Assembly (NCBI GenBank): GCA_018398575.1
Contig: JAGTXZ010000011.1
Span: 1,364,001-1,428,000, forward strand
DNA: 64,000 bases
DNA from: Ampelomyces quisqualis
Taxonomy: Eukaryota > Ascomycota > Dothideomycetes > Pleosporales > Phaeosphaeriaceae
Direction: 5' to 3'
Every line of letters begins with the position of its first letter. The stretch's first letter is position 1. Made by a program: the position numbers and the translations under genes. Positions 24,801-37,514 of the stretch are shown piece by piece. The notes beneath the pieces are model-generated. The model did no database searches, was not told where the DNA came from, and was given only the letters and a program-made list of their open reading frames with translations.

Positions 24801-24900
24801 GTATAAAGCAGGTGCTGCGTTGTCTAGAGTAGTATCTATTACGTTACAGCTATTAGGGCTGTGCTATTATATTATAGTGTTAGGGGTTATAACTAGCGTA
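21900..24900 (-). pseudogene. Plavaka-type (CACTA superfamily) transposase remains
   Basis: The minus-strand coding sequence matches the fungal Plavaka transposase layout. An N-terminal helical region lies at about 24830-24600. The central core reads LAVDKTQL then PIYITIGNLNYKA.QR (about 24100-24030) and a TAKLLDP segment. LECAN.....CYLTIYVILANYKEQVLLTGVKKNR (about 23830-23700) corresponds to the CADG...YP..A.Y..D.PEQ..V...K..RCP.C block. A C-terminal part continues to about 21900-22500. The enzyme would move a DNA element by cut and paste. Cys and Trp positions are mostly mutated. CACTA-type termini were not located. The family call rests on several motifs in the right order. Confidence 0.7.
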
Positions 24901-25964
24901 TTATTAGGTAATAGGTAGCAACGCGTCTAGCATTAAGCACTGTGTTTAATAAGTCCTACGTACGTCTTAGTGTAAAAGCTACACAGTATACATATACAAT
25001 TTATTACTAATTTATTTGTGCACAACTCTATAGTTTAGATGTAAGAAGACTAAGTGTGTAAAAACAGTATTAATATTAGTTACGTAGTGTTAAGGTAGTT
25101 ACTAGTTGTATCTATCTTATGCTGTACAGTCTATTGTCTATAGTAGTCTACTAAAGTTTACTATAGCTAATAGTTACTTAACCTGTGTATAGAACTATGC
25201 TAACAGTTGTAGGCGCAATAACTAATATTTTTCTTTCCTTTAATATTCCTTATTACTCTAACAACTGTTACGTTATTACACTAGAGCTTACTTGTTAACA
25301 ACTAGATTAGTTAGGCTAGCTAACACAGCTTAATAAAGATTAATATTAATAATAATCCTTACGCTAAAAAATATTAACACTCTAGAATAAATAAGTTACT
25401 GCGCGTTTAAAATATATACAGTAGAACCTAAACACCTAAAAAGGTAAGTATACCTGCAAATAGACACGTACAAGGTTTAAAAGTATAAAAAAAATAGACT
25501 AGTAGCTCTAGCAGCCTAATATACAACCTATACTAAGGTAGCTAGGCTTAGTATAAATAGAAGCAGGTAGAATAGTGTACTATATATACTATAGGTAAGA
25601 CTAGTAACAGGCGTAGGTAATTACTTAATAGTAAGAAATAATAAGTATAATTTATATATAGTATTAACTAATGTTCTGAGTAGCTAGTATATTTAATCTT
25701 TTCTAGTTTTAAAATGCCTGCAGATCCAATTCATATTCTTTCTCTAGCATAGTATAGGACAGTTGTCTACTAGAGACTACTATTCTAACTTACCCTAATA
25801 TGCAAATACAATAGAGGCTAAATAGTAACAAAGACTATTAATAAACTACTGTATATTAAACGCATCTACGTGCTGCTTACTCTTAAACTATTAGCGCTAA
25901 TAGAGCATATAATAGCCTTACTAGCTAGCTACTTTCTACCTCTTGCTATATATATATTTTCTTA
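24901..25964. other. No gene seen
   Basis: This AT-rich sequence upstream of the Plavaka-type gene may contain its 5' region and element end. A short less mutated piece (about 25670-25750, with CTGAG and CCAATTCAT) stands out but has no recognisable feature. Confidence 0.4.
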
Positions 25965-26265
25965 ACCTTAAAACTAGAGATAAATTTACCTATATGTCTC
26001 TAGTCTTAGAGTTAAGGTAATAGTCTTTTGTCAAAACATATATAGAACCTAGTGTTATTTTTATCTATTATACACTTGCGCCTCCTTACACTTCTCTAAC
26101 TTTAAAACTAAAGATAAATTTACCTATATGTCTCTAGTCTTAGAGTTAAGGTAACAGTCTTTTATTAAAACATATATAGAACCTAGTGTTATTTTTATCT
26201 ATTATACACTTGCGCCTCCTTACACTTTCCTAACCTTAAAACTAGAGATAAATTTACCTATATGC
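25965..26265. repeat. 134-bp tandem repeat, about 2.2 copies
   Basis: Copies begin near 25970, 26104 and 26238 with AAAACTAGAGATAAATTTAC. The first two are nearly identical over the whole unit; the third is partial. Confidence 0.9.
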
Positions 26266-26555
26266 CTATTTATGTAGCTACTTCTTAATACGTAACTTAT
26301 ACTTCTAATTTAATATTACTATCTTTGTATATATATTCCTTATAAGTCTAAAAGACTTAATTCTTTATTATATTTTTATTCTTACAAAACTAAAACTATA
26401 CCTATTACATCTATATGTTTGTGTAGTTTAAAAATCTAGAACTAAGCTTTACTATGTTGTTAGCACTACACCTACGCTACTTCTTAGCCTACTAGCATAG
26501 AAGCAAATTTATGTCCTGAATAGACTCTTTAGTAGCTGTTTAGATGTTGTAGCTT

Positions 26556-27290
26556 AACTAAGATACCTTATAACGTATTTAATAACAAGGATCTCTATAA
26601 CAACAGCTACAATAGCATCCTAGGGCGCACATTAACAACCTAGCCTAACTTAAGAGCACTATTATTACAATAACTTTGTTATATCCTGCAACACTATTAC
26701 TTAACTAAGATACTTTATAGCGTGTTTAAAAGCAAGGATCTCTATAATAATAGCTATAATAGCATTCTAATGTGCACATTAACAACTTAGCCTAACTTAA
26801 GAGCGCTGTTGTTACAATAACTTTGTTATATCCTGCAACACTATTACTTAACTTAGATACCTTATAGCATGTTTAAAAGCGAGGATCTCTATAATAACAG
26901 CTATAATAGCATCTTAATACGCATATTAACAACTTAGCCTAACTTAAGAGCGCTGTTGTTGCAATAACTTTGTTATGTCCTATAACACTATTACTTAACC
27001 AAGATACCTTATAGCGTGTTTAAAAGCAAGGATCTCTACAATAACAGCTATAATAGCATCCTAGTGCGCATATTAATAACTTGGCCTAACTTAAGAGCGC
27101 TGTTGTTGCAACAACTTTATTATGTCTTGTAATACTATTACTTAACTAAGATACCTTATAGCGTGTTTAAAAGCAAGGATCTCTACAACAACAACTATAA
27201 TAGTATCCTAGTACGTATATTAATAACTTAGCCTAACTTAAGAGCGCTGTTGTTGCAATAACTTTGTTATATCCTGCAATATATATTAAC
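26556..27290. repeat. 147-bp tandem repeat, about five copies
   Basis: Units start at 26556, 26703, 26850, 26997 and 27144, each with AACTAAGATACCTTATA near the start and CTAACTTAAGAGCGCTGTTG inside. The last unit is cut and followed by a short rearranged piece to about 27312. The differences are mainly C/T and G/A, as expected from RIP. There is no coding potential. Confidence 0.9.
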
Positions 27291-27312
27291 AACTTAGCCT
27301 AACTTAAGAACG

Positions 27313-27909
27313 CAATTCTTATACTATTAGGTAACTAGAAGATATTAGAGATATAACTACAATTTATATGCTTTTGTCTATATATTGTTACAGGCAAAAA
27401 TCAAGAACAACGTAGAGTTGCAGTTGTTTGTTAGGACATCTCTCTCCTAGCACTCTTATTAGGCTCTTTAATAGCAAAGCCTACCTAAGTAGCTACAACC
27501 TCTCTTATACTATATATAATGCATTTCTGTTAGACCCTACAAGTAGTAACCTAATGTCTAGATATTAAGATATTCTAACTACAACTTATACAACATTAAG
27601 TCTCCTATTATTACTAAGCTTTATTACAGCTTTAAGAACTTCTATTAACGTAAAGAAGTTACGCGCATTAAACTTATCTACACTAAGATACTACTAGCTA
27701 GTAACAAAAAGAATACCTACTACGCTAGTAGGCACAACTAAGACTTTAAAAGACACCTATATAAATCAAAACAACAGGCCTACATTTGTTTGTCTTAGAG
27801 ACGCTTAGTAAAAAAGAACATATACAAGAGGTAACGCGTAATACTTTATAAATCTTGTATATAGTATATAAGGCAGCAAATACTTCAAACGCATTAATCT
27901 CTATAATTA
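27313..27909. other. Spacer between satellite arrays, nothing callable
   Basis: This is unique-looking AT-rich sequence between the 147-bp and 101-bp arrays. No domain, RNA or repeat was recognised. Confidence 0.4.
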
Positions 27910-28717
27910 GGCTCTTCTAACAACTAGCAGCTACAGTTACGTTACACTATTAGTAACTATTATCTACTAAAGAATACTGCTAGTGCTACACGCTACCTAC
28001 TACTGCAGCAGGCTCTTTTAACAACTAGTAGCTACAGTTGCGTTGCACTGTTAGCAACTATTGTCTACTAAAGAATACTACTAGTGCTGCACGCTACCTA
28101 CTACTGCAGCAGGCTCTTTTAATAACTAGCAGCTACAGTTGCGTTACACTATCAGTAACTATTATCTACTAGAAAATACTACTAGTGCTGCACGCTACCT
28201 ACTATTACAGCAGGCTCTTCTAATAACTAGTAGCTATAGTTGCGTTGCACTGTTAGCAACTATTATCTACTAGAGAATACTACTAGTGCTGCACGCTACC
28301 TACTACTACAGCAGGCTCTTTTAACAACTAGCAGCTACAGTTGCGTTGCACTATTAGCAACTATTGTTTACTAGAGAATACTACTAGTGCTACACACTAC
28401 CTACTACTATAGTAGGCTCTTCTAACAACTAGTAGCTATAGTCGCGTTGCACTATTAGTAACTGTTGTCTACTAAAGAATACTACTAGTGCTGCACGCTA
28501 CCTACTACTATAGCAGGCTCTTCTAACTACTAGTAGCTACAGTCGTATTGCACTATTAGTAACTATTGTCTACTAAAGAATACTACTAGTGCTACACGCA
28601 ACCTACTACTGCAGCAGGCTCTTTTAACAACTAGCAGCTACAGTTGTATTGCACTGTCTATAACTGTTATCTACTAAAGAGTACTATTAGCGTTAATTGC
28701 AAGCTATCTACTATAAT
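27910..28717. repeat. 101-bp tandem repeat, eight copies
   Basis: Units begin at 27910, 28011, 28112, 28213, 28314, 28415, 28516 and 28617 with GGCTCTT.TAA.AACTAG. They share GTAGCTACAGTTGCGTTGCA and CTACTACTGCAGCA. The exact 101-bp spacing holds throughout. It is directly upstream of the pogo-type transposase. Copies differ mostly by C/T and G/A transitions. Confidence 0.95.
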
Positions 28718-29039
28718 AAGCACCTAAAGTAACTGATTAGTGCTATAATAATACTAGTATAGGTTTAAGGCTAAGTTTGGATTTTGTTTTATATTAAATA
28801 CTATAAGTAGCTACTAGAGTATTAGTATACGCAAGTGTATTGTCTTTACTATATTAGATAGTAGATTGCTTATTATAAATACATCTAGTTTCTACAGTTA
28901 TTCTGCTACTATAATATTAAGCCTATATTATCTAGTTTATAGATAGGTTAAGGTCTAACGCCTAACTAGTAACACAGTTATGCCTAGACTATTATAGAAC
29001 GTGTTAAGGTTTACAAACATAAGGTATTGTTTCTGTATT

Positions 29040-30640
29040 TAACACTACAATAACTTACTATATAGGCTACTAGAGCCTTTTACTGCTATATGCAACTAAA
29101 TAATATAACTAATATTCTCCTAACAACGCAAGAACACTTAGACAGTAACAAAACTAAATACACTAGCTATAACCACGCGCATAATAGGCGTCCGCAATAG
29201 AAAACTCTTAAGGCAGCTCTAAATAACTAGTATATAGAGTTGCAGGCAGCCTGCGTTAATATTACTAATAACATAATTTACAAAACTATACATTAACTTT
29301 AGCGACAGCTACCTAAATACAATAGCTGCAAAATACTAGAGTTTAATAATAGATAGCTTACTATATATAAACAACAACACAGCGTACAGTTATATAAATA
29401 GTTCGCAAAAACAGTAGGCAACTACAGCAGTATAACAGTTAAGGATACTAAGCTTATAATAGAAGAGATTCGCGACGTAGTAAGTAGATACGCGCCTAAG
29501 AATTTATATAATATAGATAAGGCTAGCATATACTAGAAACACTTACCCTAATACATGTTAGCAGACAATCTAGAAGCTAGACCTAGACTAGACAGAGAGT
29601 ATATAACTAGTGTGCTGTACACAAACGCAGATAGCTTAGACTAAGTACCTCTATAGTTTATAGGATCCTTAAACTATACAACTTGTATAGACAGTAAGAA
29701 GAACCTAAATATCTATAGTCTTAGTTATATCTATTAGGATAATAATTCTACCTAGATAGACACTAATATTATGCTAGAATAGCTGAAATAGTTTAATAAC
29801 TGCATAAACAGACAAGTATTATTGCTGATTAACAGGTTCCTACCTTATAAACACGCAGTAGCTAAGCTTTAGATAAGCTGCTAATTACTGCAGAACGTTT
29901 AGTATGTATAGTGTTAATAGACTACAGGCTTATTATAGCAATAGAGGTTATAATGCTTACTAATACAATAGAGTTATATTCCTGCCTGTAGGTAGCACAA
30001 TATTATACTAACTAATAGACTAAGGTATTACCTACGCATAGAAGGCTAAAGTCTGCGCCTATTTTCTATACTTTGTAGTAGAGAAAAGCATAATAGGCAA
30101 ATATCCTACTAAGACAATAAATATTATCTACGCTATTTGCTAGAGATATTACGCGTAGTATAACAAGATAAAAGCTAAGACTATATATAGTAGCTGGCAG
30201 ATCTTAACATATCTAAACATGTACTATAGCCTATAGCTATATATAGCTAACTTCTAAAAGACCTACTATAAGCTTAATAATTTAGTTAACTAGCTTAAAG
30301 ACATGCGCGTTGTTAATAGTATAGACGTTAGAAGCTTTATTAAGTTACCTAAAGAGCGTAATCCTAACTACAAAGATCTAGCCTACCTCTTAGACTATAT
30401 TGTCGCAATATACAGCCTAAATAAGATAGAGGAGAACTGTAAGGTACTGTTGCTTCCTAGACTATTACACTGCAAAGCAACAGACATAATAGATTAACTA
30501 CAGGTGTACGTAGGTTAGTAAGAGTTTACTATAAACAATAGGCAATATATTAATAAGCTAGAAGCACTATAACAGGTAACTATAAAATAGATGGCTATAG
30601 AGCTGTAAGACAGACACTAAAAAGATATATACAACTAGGT
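29040..30640 (+). pseudogene. pogo/Fot-type DDE transposase
   Basis: This is a decayed Tc1/mariner-superfamily transposase with the CENP-B-like layout. The N-terminal HTH region shows AL..QYIELQAA and LPKYNSCKILEFNNR (about 29210-29345), matching the LPQY.GLE.PKFSNGWL type. The first catalytic Asp is in YNIDKAS (about 29504-29524). LEARPRLDREYITSVLYTNA and PL.FIGSLN follow, then the second catalytic region LLLINRFLPY (about 29816-29850, Asp changed to Asn). The third region is LIDQGI (about 30009-30030). The acidic C-terminal tail, with FI..P.ER and LPRLLHCKATDIID (about 30303-30497), has no stop codon left. No terminal repeats were identified; the 101-bp array borders its 5' side. Confidence 0.8.
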
Positions 30641-30649
30641 AGTAAGACT

Positions 30650-32480
30650 GCGCTAATATAAACACAAGAATACTATATACCTAAAATAAGACAACGCTAG
30701 GCTGTCTGCAAGTATAAAAACTAAGAGTAATATTATAGTGTAGTTATAGTTAGAAAAGCGTAACAATACTATACTTAACTAGAACAAGAATAGCTATTAC
30801 ATAAATTATCTTACAGAGCCTGTAATCTCTAGTATTTTGGCTAGCGCATTAACTAAAATAACTAGACAACATTAGCCTAGCAAACACTAAAATTAAAGAA
30901 TAATTACCTAGCACTAACTATATTAAGCTAAAGACTAGATTAATAATCTAAAGCAGTAGCACACAATCTATGCAACTAAAAGAGCAGGGTTGTTAAGAAA
31001 TTATGCACGCATAGTAACATCTAGGCAGGACAGCAGCGTAGGAAGTTAAGTACTCTAGTATACTAGTACTAAGCAGAGATACTACACTATAAGACATGTT
31101 AATAAGAGACAAGGCTATTATACAAGAACACAAGACAACAGACAACAATAGTATTCTTTATAAGATACTACATACTGTATATTTTATAACATTAGTTGCT
31201 AACACTAAGAGAAAATACCTAAATAAAAAAATACTACTATATTAACAGTAAACTTAGCGTTAAAAAGAGAAAACTAATCTCCTTACAAACAAATCTATAA
31301 AACATAGAGTAGAATTGTCTAGTTAAAAACACAAACGTCTTAAACTAACGTTAAAATATATAATAGAAGTAGGCTGCTATACACTTTCTTACTAGCTGTA
31401 AGCTGCGTACACTATAGAGATCTGTTAACTACTATCTACACTAATAGCACACAGTCTAGGGTGTTAGATGCACTAACAGATAATATAGAATTATAATAGA
31501 ATAACATAGTGCAAAGAAATAGAAGGCAACAGACAGCTTCCTTTGCTAACAGGACTGCAGACGCATAAAAAACTTCCCTATAATTCTACGTAAACTGCTA
31601 GACGCTAGTATATAACTTAAATATTCTAACGCAGCCTTATTATGTAACCTGTCTACTATAATAGCACTAGTAGGTTTAGCTAAGTTTGCTTGCTAGACTA
31701 AAGAGAGTGCTACTAATATAATATACAAGAGGTAAGTTACCTATATTATAATGCAAAAATATAGAAGGTAAGAATTTTGCTTAGTGCTATATAGTGTCCT
31801 ATAGTACTGTACAGTAGACCTGTCTACTATAATAGTACTAGTAGGTTTAGCTAAGTTTGCTTACTAGACTAAAGAGAGTGCTACTACTACAATATACAAG
31901 AGGTAAGTTACCTATACTATAATACAAAAAACTAGAAAGTAAGAATTTTGCTTAGTGCTATATAGTGCTATACAGTACTGTATAGTGCTGCACTAAGAAT
32001 AACACGCAGTAAGAGGCGCCCTCTTAGAATATACCTTTACTTACCTTAAAGACACAACACAACGCGTTAGCGCTAGGTAAGAGGCTATATAATACTAGGA
32101 TAAAACCCTGCTTACTTTTACCTGCACCTATAATTTAACCTACTACTATAACTATATAATGCTGCGTTGCTACTACAAATGCACTATAACTATACAACAA
32201 TAACAATAGTGCTGTAATATAAATACACGTAATTTTCTATGTTACGTTTACTACACTACGCTATATATTATAACACTGTTACAAGTAAGTATACAATATA
32301 AGTACACCTATACACGCTAACTAAGCTATAGCTATTCTACTATCCTTGCACCTACCTATACTATTCTTAACTATTACGCGTAATATATTGTATAATACAC
32401 GCGTTATAAGATTGCAATAACAAGTATAAGTAGTAGCTACCTTAATTAAATAAATAGTACATAAGTAATGCAAAGACAAT
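30650..32480. other. Region without a recognised gene
   Basis: AT-rich decayed sequence lies between the pogo-type gene and the long plus-strand frame. It holds the duplication at 31649-31990 and possibly the pogo 3' end; no domain was recognised. Confidence 0.4.
31649..31990. repeat. Direct duplication of about 167-170 bp
   Basis: Two copies start CCTGTCTACTATAATAG at about 31649 and 31819. They match through GTTTAGCTAAGTTTGCTT..TAGACTAAAGAGAGTGCTAC and the inner AGAATTTTGCTTAGTGC block. Confidence 0.85.
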
Positions 32481-32489
32481 AACTACTAA

Positions 32490-33400
32490 CAACGTATTAT
32501 AGGCAATTATAAGAATAGGCTATAATATTAATGTAGTAGACTAGCGCATATAGGTTAAAGAGATAACAGATTTTATCTAGCACAAGAACACATATAATAA
32601 GATTAAATAGGCACACTTATAGGCTAACTACTTAAAGATAATGCGCAGCCTAACAATAGATAAATAGCTTAAGTATACTGCATGCCCTAGACTAACTAAC
32701 AGTAGTATACTAAGAGAATTCTACAAGGCAACAGCTGGCGCTGTATAGAAGAAGATAATCTTAGAAATTTAAGACTATAGCAACAAAGTTAAAGCTAAAC
32801 ACATAAAAAGATAGCTAACGCTTGTAAACTTAGAACTAGAACGCACGCAGTTAGCATTAGTAGTCTTAAGTTCTTCTGCTACTTTAGTAACCTAGCTAAT
32901 AGGCCTTACTACAATAACAACTAAACTGTTACTTAATAACGTTAATGTCTATATTATAGACAGCGTACATTGTTAAACTACCTAGACTTTCCTACTTTTA
33001 AGGCTAATAACAGCTATACGTTAACAGTAGCTTAAAGACAGTAACTTTAAGATAAAGCTATAACATCTTAAATACAGTGCACTTGTTAAACACCTGTTGT
33101 AACTAAAATTTATAGACTAGTATATAGTTAAGACTTTAAAGATATTTAACGCGTTAGCGCTACGCCCAATTACTAATAATAACAATCTAGCTGCAACTAT
33201 CAACTTATACGTTAAGATAAGAAGCCTTAAGGGCGTTGCAATTAAATACTAGACCCTAGTATAAGACAAAGTTAAGCCTAGTAGTAATACAACCTAGAAT
33301 AGTATATAAATAATAATAGCTAACTACATAATATAGTGTACTTTACTTTAGGTAGTAACAGCAACATTATAAACCTAGTAGGTACTACTAGAGATAAGAG
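32490..33400 (+). pseudogene. Unidentified decayed coding region
   Basis: One plus-strand frame reads through with RIP-type stops only over about 32495-32890. It gives a hydrophilic helical protein (IGYNINVVDQRI, then QAHLQANYLKIMRSLTIDKQLK, LREFYKATAGAV, LTLVNLELERTQLALV). Further on the frame is less clear. It resembles the tail of a tyrosine-recombinase-like protein only in general character, and no catalytic R, H or Y motif could be placed. It may be the 5' part of the gene that follows. Confidence 0.35.
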
Positions 33401-33479
33401 GCAAAGGCGCCTCTACTTAGAGCTTAATAATAACACTAAAGATAATAACTGTAAATAACAAAAGATAACAAGAGCGCTA

Positions 33480-36400
33480 GTAAACCTAGCCTATAAACTA
33501 TTAACAGGACCTAAAGCAAATGGTAGCGAACGCTTTAACAGATAGAGCAGGGGCAAGAAGAAGAAGGATAACAGCCTAGACATACGCATTAAGACCCTAA
33601 CTACTAAAATTAAGCGCCTAGAGAAGCAGAATAACAGCACTACAAAGAAAGTAGAGGGAAGTAGAGACAAAGATGCTGCGTAAACACAAAACAACGCAAT
33701 ATCTACGCTAATTACTATACTTAGACAGAAACGCAAGAGTGCTATAGAAAAATAATAAAAGTTACTAGAGGAAGATACTTACTCTAGCAGCAAAGAAAAA
33801 TAAGAAGAGTATAATAAAGGTAACAGAGATAAGGATAAAGAGCTCTAGTTAGCAAAATAACTTGCGTTAAAAGAAAGGCTACAGCTCTAAGCCCTATTAA
33901 ACGCAAGGTAAGTGCACTATAAAGAGCCTGCAACTATAATCTACGCAACTAATACGTAAGACAGAACAGTAGATAAACTGCAAGCTTAAATTAGAGTAGT
34001 AATAGAACACTACTAAGAGAACAAATAGCAGAAAGTAGCTAACTTCTTTAGATTTCTACTAGAAGACTTTAAGGATAATGCGCCTATAATACTACATTTA
34101 TTATAAAGACTAACAGTTCTATTTATAGTATACTAACTAACAGAGGCCTATATACTTTACAAAAAAGAGCTATCTTTAGACAATAGTAGTATATTTAAGA
34201 ACATAATAGGTATAGAGAAAATAAGATTAGCTATACTTATAATAATTATAGGGTATATGCACTTTAAGAACTAGACTAAAGTGCAAGAAGACTAATTGAA
34301 GAATAAAACTAGTTAATATAGGGCTAAAGACAATAGTTAAGAACAGTGCTCTATAACAGACTAATAGATATTTCTATGTGTATACAAAAAAAACCCTTTA
34401 ATGCTAGAAGAGCTACAGTTAGCAGTATCTATAGTAAGCAGATAGGGCTGCGCACTAGCTACATAGAAGGCTAAAATTATTACTATAGGCTTCTACAAAT
34501 CTAAATAGTGCAACCTAAAAGACTCTCTTATGCTCTATATCTACTTTGTAGATAACACCCCCTTACAGGGCATAGGCGCACTAATAGTAGACAAAGAAAT
34601 AGAGATAAAGATTAATTTGTAAGTTAAACAGCACCTTGCAGCGTTTAACTAAAACGTCCTACTGCGCAAATTTACAAAGAACAGTAAGAAGTATATAGAG
34701 ATAGTTCTGTAGTATATCTAAGAACGCTATATACTAAAAGTCTACTTAAGTGCAACTATACACTATCTAGCACTATCTACTAGCTAATTTATAATTGTAT
34801 ACAGCTATACAACATTAGTAAAACGCGTGCTTAATAAATACTAAACTATAAGACTTACAACTATACGCAAAATATTATTAAAAGGTAGTAAAGTAAGCGC
34901 AACAGACGCCTTTAATATTCTTAGCTACGTAGTAATATAGAGACGTATTATCTTTAACAAGTTCTATAACTACAAATCTAAGAATACTATTATAGGTAAC
35001 TTGTACAAGACTATTTAAGTTAAGAACTATAGTTATTAGTAGAAGGCCTAGGCTCTCTTAGGTACACTAATAGAGAAAAGTCTCTATAAGATACTTATTT
35101 TTATCTCTCTAGCGCTTAGTAGACTGCAAGACAATAAGAACTTCTTAAACTAGTACTGTCTTACAGGCAAAAAGGATAACATAGACAGTTCTAAACTGTT
35201 TACTGCTGCTAACCCTGTATACGCAAGTATTAAGAAAATTGTAGATATAAGAGAGATAAGAAAGATATTAGGCCTAGTTATAGTAAAGGGCTAGGACACT
35301 TGCTTATCTAAGGCATAAGAAGAAGTTAAAAACATACTTAATTCTTTTAAGTACATAGCGCTTATAGCGTTAAGAGAGAAGATTATAGTAAGGTTTATAC
35401 TACGTTAAACTCTAGTTACGCAAGACCTATAGGGCTAGAAGATTTTAGGCATTAAGGGCAACTTCCTAACGTTCTACTAGCTATACTAAATAAACAACTT
35501 CTAATTGCTTATAGCTAATATAATAACAAGATGTAAGATAGTACTATAATAAGAAGAGCTAAATAGCGCAGAAGCTAAGAGTATATGCATATTTAACTAC
35601 GCTAAGATACAAAGTATTGTAACATTTTTAATACTAGCCTAGCTTAAGGCTGCGCTGTTTAAAAGTAAAGAAAGTAAGAAAACTAAGTAGTTTATATTAA
35701 TATATATCTAACAGCACTTCTAGCAGCTAAACAAAGGAATATTTGCTAATAACCTTAACTTGCTACTTACATATAGTGCAAAGTATAAGGCAATTAAGCT
35801 AGAGGCTAAGAGGACCTATGTTGAAACTAGACCTAATCTTAATTAAAGAAGCCTAGCAGATAATTAAACAGTACTACGCAACGTTTAGGCTAAAATCTTT
35901 ATTAGCTTATACAAACTATGTGTGCAACTAGTACTCTAGATAAGGCTTTAAAAAAAATTTAGCAAAGATACAGTTCTTCTGCTAAGAAGAGAAATACTAA
36001 AGTCTAAAATAGACACTATATTAGCAAAATAGAGGGACCTAGACTTAACATTTATTTTGGTAGCGTTAATAGCGTTTGCAGAAGCTATTACGCTAATTAA
36101 GGTAAATAAGGTTATAATTGCAGAGCCTTAAGACAAACAGGGCACTTAAGACTAATTTATGTTTAGGGTATATTAACTAGGCTAGCTGGCAGACGTATAT
36201 AAGGGCATTATTCTATATAACCTAGAAAGTAATTTAGAAACAAAAGTTCTAAAAAAGCAGAACGTAAAGATATTGTCACGCAGTAGTCTGCAAGGTGTAA
36301 TAACAAAAGAAGAAGAGATTAAGTAGGATTATAATAAGGAAATTCCTATAAAGCTTAAGAGGCTAGTGTAAATTAGGTAAATTAAGCAGTAGAACTGCAG

Positions 36401-36720
36401 AGTACAGTACACTACTGTGCAAAGCTATAGGATAAAAAACGCTTAAGTAGATACATAGCCTAGTCTTAGAAGCATAAGAATACAAAAAGTATTGTAAAAG
36501 AAGTATATACGTAGACGTAACGCAAAATTAATTTAAAGCGCAAGGATAGTAAAGATTTGCAGCAAAACCTAAACTAAGTAACAGCGCTATTAAAGGGATT
36601 GCCTTAGACTTAAACTATAGTTAAGTATAGTTAAGAACAGGCTACTAACTAGCAATATAGTTGTGCAGATAGTGCAAAGCTATATTAAACATAAGAACTA
36701 TAAACTATTTTGCAAAAGGG
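33480..36720 (+). pseudogene. Long unidentified decayed gene (about 1,080 codons)
   Basis: A single plus-strand frame can be followed for about 3.2 kb with only TAA or TAG stops. It opens with a basic coiled-coil-like stretch (SRGKKKKDN, then KIKRLEKQNN, about 33530-33640), then EPATIIYATNT and IEHYQENK..KVANFFRFLLEDFKDNAPI (about 33925-34090). Later come KNIIGIEKIRLA, a YKSK.TIIGNLYKTI..KNY segment (about 34970-35035), SLALSRLQDNKNFLN, and a long helical C-terminus. No P-loop, YVDD, DDE or zinc motif was seen. It is flanked by pogo and MITE-like elements, so it is probably a transposon gene of a family I do not recognise. The frame length and codon pattern make real coding origin likely. Confidence 0.45.
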
Positions 36721-36786
36721 TTCTATAAGCTAGGCTGCTAATAATAGTATGCTAGGCATTACTGTTGTTGCTTAGCACAGCAGAGT

Positions 36787-36877
36787 ACAGTTAAGAACTG
36801 TCTAGTAGCTAGCAGTACAGTTGTGTTAACAGTGTCGCTAATGTTGCAGATGTTGCTAACGTTGTGTTTTCCTAACG
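36787..36877 (+). mobile_element. Truncated end of a MITE-like insertion (type B)
   Basis: The 3' terminal about 90 bp match 38480-38576: AAGAACTGTCTAGTAGCTAG, then GTGTTAACAGTGTCGCTAATG, ending TTTTCCTAACG. The rest of the element is missing. A small palindrome GGAGGTGTAGGCTTACGCCTCC-like follows immediately. Confidence 0.7.
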
Positions 36878-37514
36878 GAGGTGTAGGCTTACGCCTCCTA
36901 GCAGACTAGTTAGAATAAGTATGTAATAAAATAACGTGATAAACTTACTGCTAATTCTAATTAGTAACTAGAGCTTACTTGTTAGGCGTTAGCTTATTAC
37001 AAAATTTTAGCTATTTAGCCTTAGCCTGTAGTGTCTTAAAGCTATTCCTTTTAAAGAGATATAGCCTACAAGTATACTCCTTTTAGAGTATCTCCTCTAC
37101 AGCCCTACTAGGCTTAAAAACGCAAGTGTAAGCTTAATATAGTAGAGCGTTATTTACCTCTAAGGCCTATTAGATTTAATATAGAATTAAATATATTATT
37201 ATTATATATGTGTATTATATACCTTTTCTTTAATTGCTTTTTAGCTATTGTATCTTGCCTATGCCCTTAGCTGTACCCCAAGCATTCTTTAGACTTACTT
37301 CCTATATTACTTTACTATATTTCTCCCCTAATCTATAGAAAGAGGCCTCTTCTCTTTTATACTAAACGCAAAACTAAAGTGCTTAAACAAAAGAACTAAC
37401 TTCTAAGGAAAAACAACTTGAAACTTTTGTAATGCTAAAGTAGTAACTTATAGGCCTTTAGTAGAAGAGTAGTGCCTATTTACAATCTTTCCTATCTTCT
37501 TATATTACTATCTA
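36878..37514. other. Non-coding stretch with a dispersed repeat
   Basis: No gene is seen. The right half (37137-37320) is a repeat shared with 53516-53700. The left half begins with a short inverted repeat around 36877-36900 and has nothing else recognisable. Confidence 0.5.
37137..37320. repeat. Dispersed 185-bp repeat, copy 1
   Basis: It is nearly identical to 53516-53700. It runs from ATATAGTAGAG through TTTACCTCTAAGGCCTATTA and a TATTATTATTATATAT core to ACTTCCTAT.TTACTTTACTA. The two copies are in the same orientation, 16 kb apart. Origin unknown; it could be the end of an unrecognised element. Confidence 0.85.

Noticed and set aside
27910..28717. CRISPR array
   Set aside because: It is a contiguous 101-bp tandem repeat without distinct spacers, in a eukaryotic transposon landscape.
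32490..33400. Starship-type tyrosine recombinase
   Set aside because: The general character suggested it, but no R..H..R or catalytic Tyr arrangement could be placed, so it is left unidentified.
33491..33736. Open frame of 81 codons on the minus strand
   Set aside because: It is hydrophobic and lies opposite the basic start of the long plus-strand gene; the antisense of Lys- and Arg-rich codons gives Leu and Phe.
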